Positions 63,627 to 64,000 of a DNA stretch of 64,000 nucleotides are shown piece by piece. Source of the DNA: Chlorokybus atmophyticus (lineage: Eukaryota > Streptophyta > Chlorokybophyceae > Chlorokybales > Chlorokybaceae); the NCBI GenBank assembly GCA_009103225.1, contig RHPI01001168.1, forward strand, positions 311,337 to 375,336. Direction: 5' to 3'. Under the pieces are notes generated by a model that was not told the DNA's origin, did not search any database, and was given only the letters and a program-made list of their open reading frames with translations. Position 1 is the stretch's first letter. Each line of letters begins with the position of its first letter. The position numbers and the translations under genes are program-made.

Positions 63627-64000
63627 ATGGTCACACGGTCACAAGCGAGTGCCCACGCGGATGGAAAGGAGGTGGCGGCCACGGCCGCGGCGGCGTTGCT
63701 AGCCGCCAATCGCTTGTTGCGGCCTGAGAGTCCGCATCGCGAGGTGGAGGAGGGAAGGAAGGAGAGAGAGGAGGGAGAGGTGCACCCCGCCAGTGGTGGG
63801 AGAGAAGAGGAGGTGAATGGTGGCGAGGATGAGGAGTCCAACGAGGAGTCGCATGAGGACTTTCACCCAAAGCGCCAAAAGCGGGCTCCAAGTCCAAGTT
63901 GCTCTACCACCCCGTCCATGATGTCCGTGGAGGACATGGCGAGGAGGTTGGAGGTCTTGGAGGCGGAGAACATTTGCTTAAAGCGTGGGAAGGCGCCCGC
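63627..64000 (+). CDS. partial gag-like or nuclear charged protein, runs off the window
   Basis: An open frame from Met at 63627 (MVTRSQASAHADGKE) continues without a stop to the end, about 124 codons. After an Ala-rich helix it is strongly acidic (EVEEGRKEREEGEVHP, GGEDEESNEESHED). It then has a basic patch (HPKRQKRAPS) and a leucine-type helix (SVEDMARRLEVLEAEN). The MVTRSQA start and the following Ala-rich and acidic parts are common in retrotransposon Gag N-termini, so a second LTR element may begin here. A cellular protein is equally possible. The GC content is clearly higher than in the preceding 20 kb. Confidence 0.45.
   Translation, partial: MVTRSQASAHADGKEVAATAAAALLAANRLLRPESPHREVEEGRKEREEGEVHPASGGREEEVNGGEDEESNEESHEDFHPKRQKRAPSPSCSTTPSMMSVEDMARRLEVLEAENICLKRGKAP

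Overview
The window reads as nuclear DNA of a photosynthetic eukaryote, most likely a green-lineage alga. Genes are split by many short GT-AG introns (12 exons in two of them). There is a starch-debranching isoamylase with a plastid-transit-like N-terminus and a nuclear Ycf21/DUF98 (chorismate-lyase-like) gene. DNA transposons are rolling-circle Helitrons. A prasinophyte-like alga would fit, but the species is not proven by anything here. Runs of N (4097, 5924-5930, 11730, 11945, 12090, 12265, 12663, 16319, 26167) show a draft scaffold, and several are flanked by suspicious repeats.

Layout. 1-2.7 kb: no recognisable gene. About 3.0-14.5 kb: a Ty3/gypsy-type LTR retrotransposon with gag zinc knuckles, aspartic protease, a complete-looking C5-cytosine DNA methyltransferase domain between protease and reverse transcriptase, then reverse transcriptase, a broken RNase H, integrase and a C-terminal PHD finger. 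14.5-17.6 kb: gene-poor, with a 29-G run.

17.6-40.2 kb is the gene island. It holds BOP1 (ribosome biogenesis, minus) divergent from a small one-helix membrane protein (plus); a decayed alpha/beta-hydrolase pseudogene; a long GA microsatellite; an apparently intact paralogous hydrolase (minus) divergent from an ISA3-type isoamylase (plus); a type I membrane protein with a mannose-6-phosphate-receptor homology (MRH) domain; a small minus-strand hypothetical; the DUF98 gene; and a conserved-looking multi-exon gene of unknown function.

40-64 kb is AT-richer and repeat-dominated: a frameshifted Helitron (42.2-46.2 kb), an unrecognised spliced gene (46.9-48.4 kb), and a second, better-preserved intron-containing Helitron (48.4-54.1 kb). 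Further on come three copies of a 330-370 bp LTR-like repeat, a tandemly amplified exon-intron cassette (59.1-59.9 kb), and a gag-like reading frame running off the right edge.

The most interesting object is the retrotransposon carrying both a cytosine methyltransferase and a PHD finger: an element that could write DNA methylation and read chromatin during its own integration. Exon coordinates for BOP1, the hydrolase, isoamylase, MRH protein, DUF98 gene and the 38.6-40.2 kb gene were derived by hand from GT-AG sites, consistent codon phase and family similarity.
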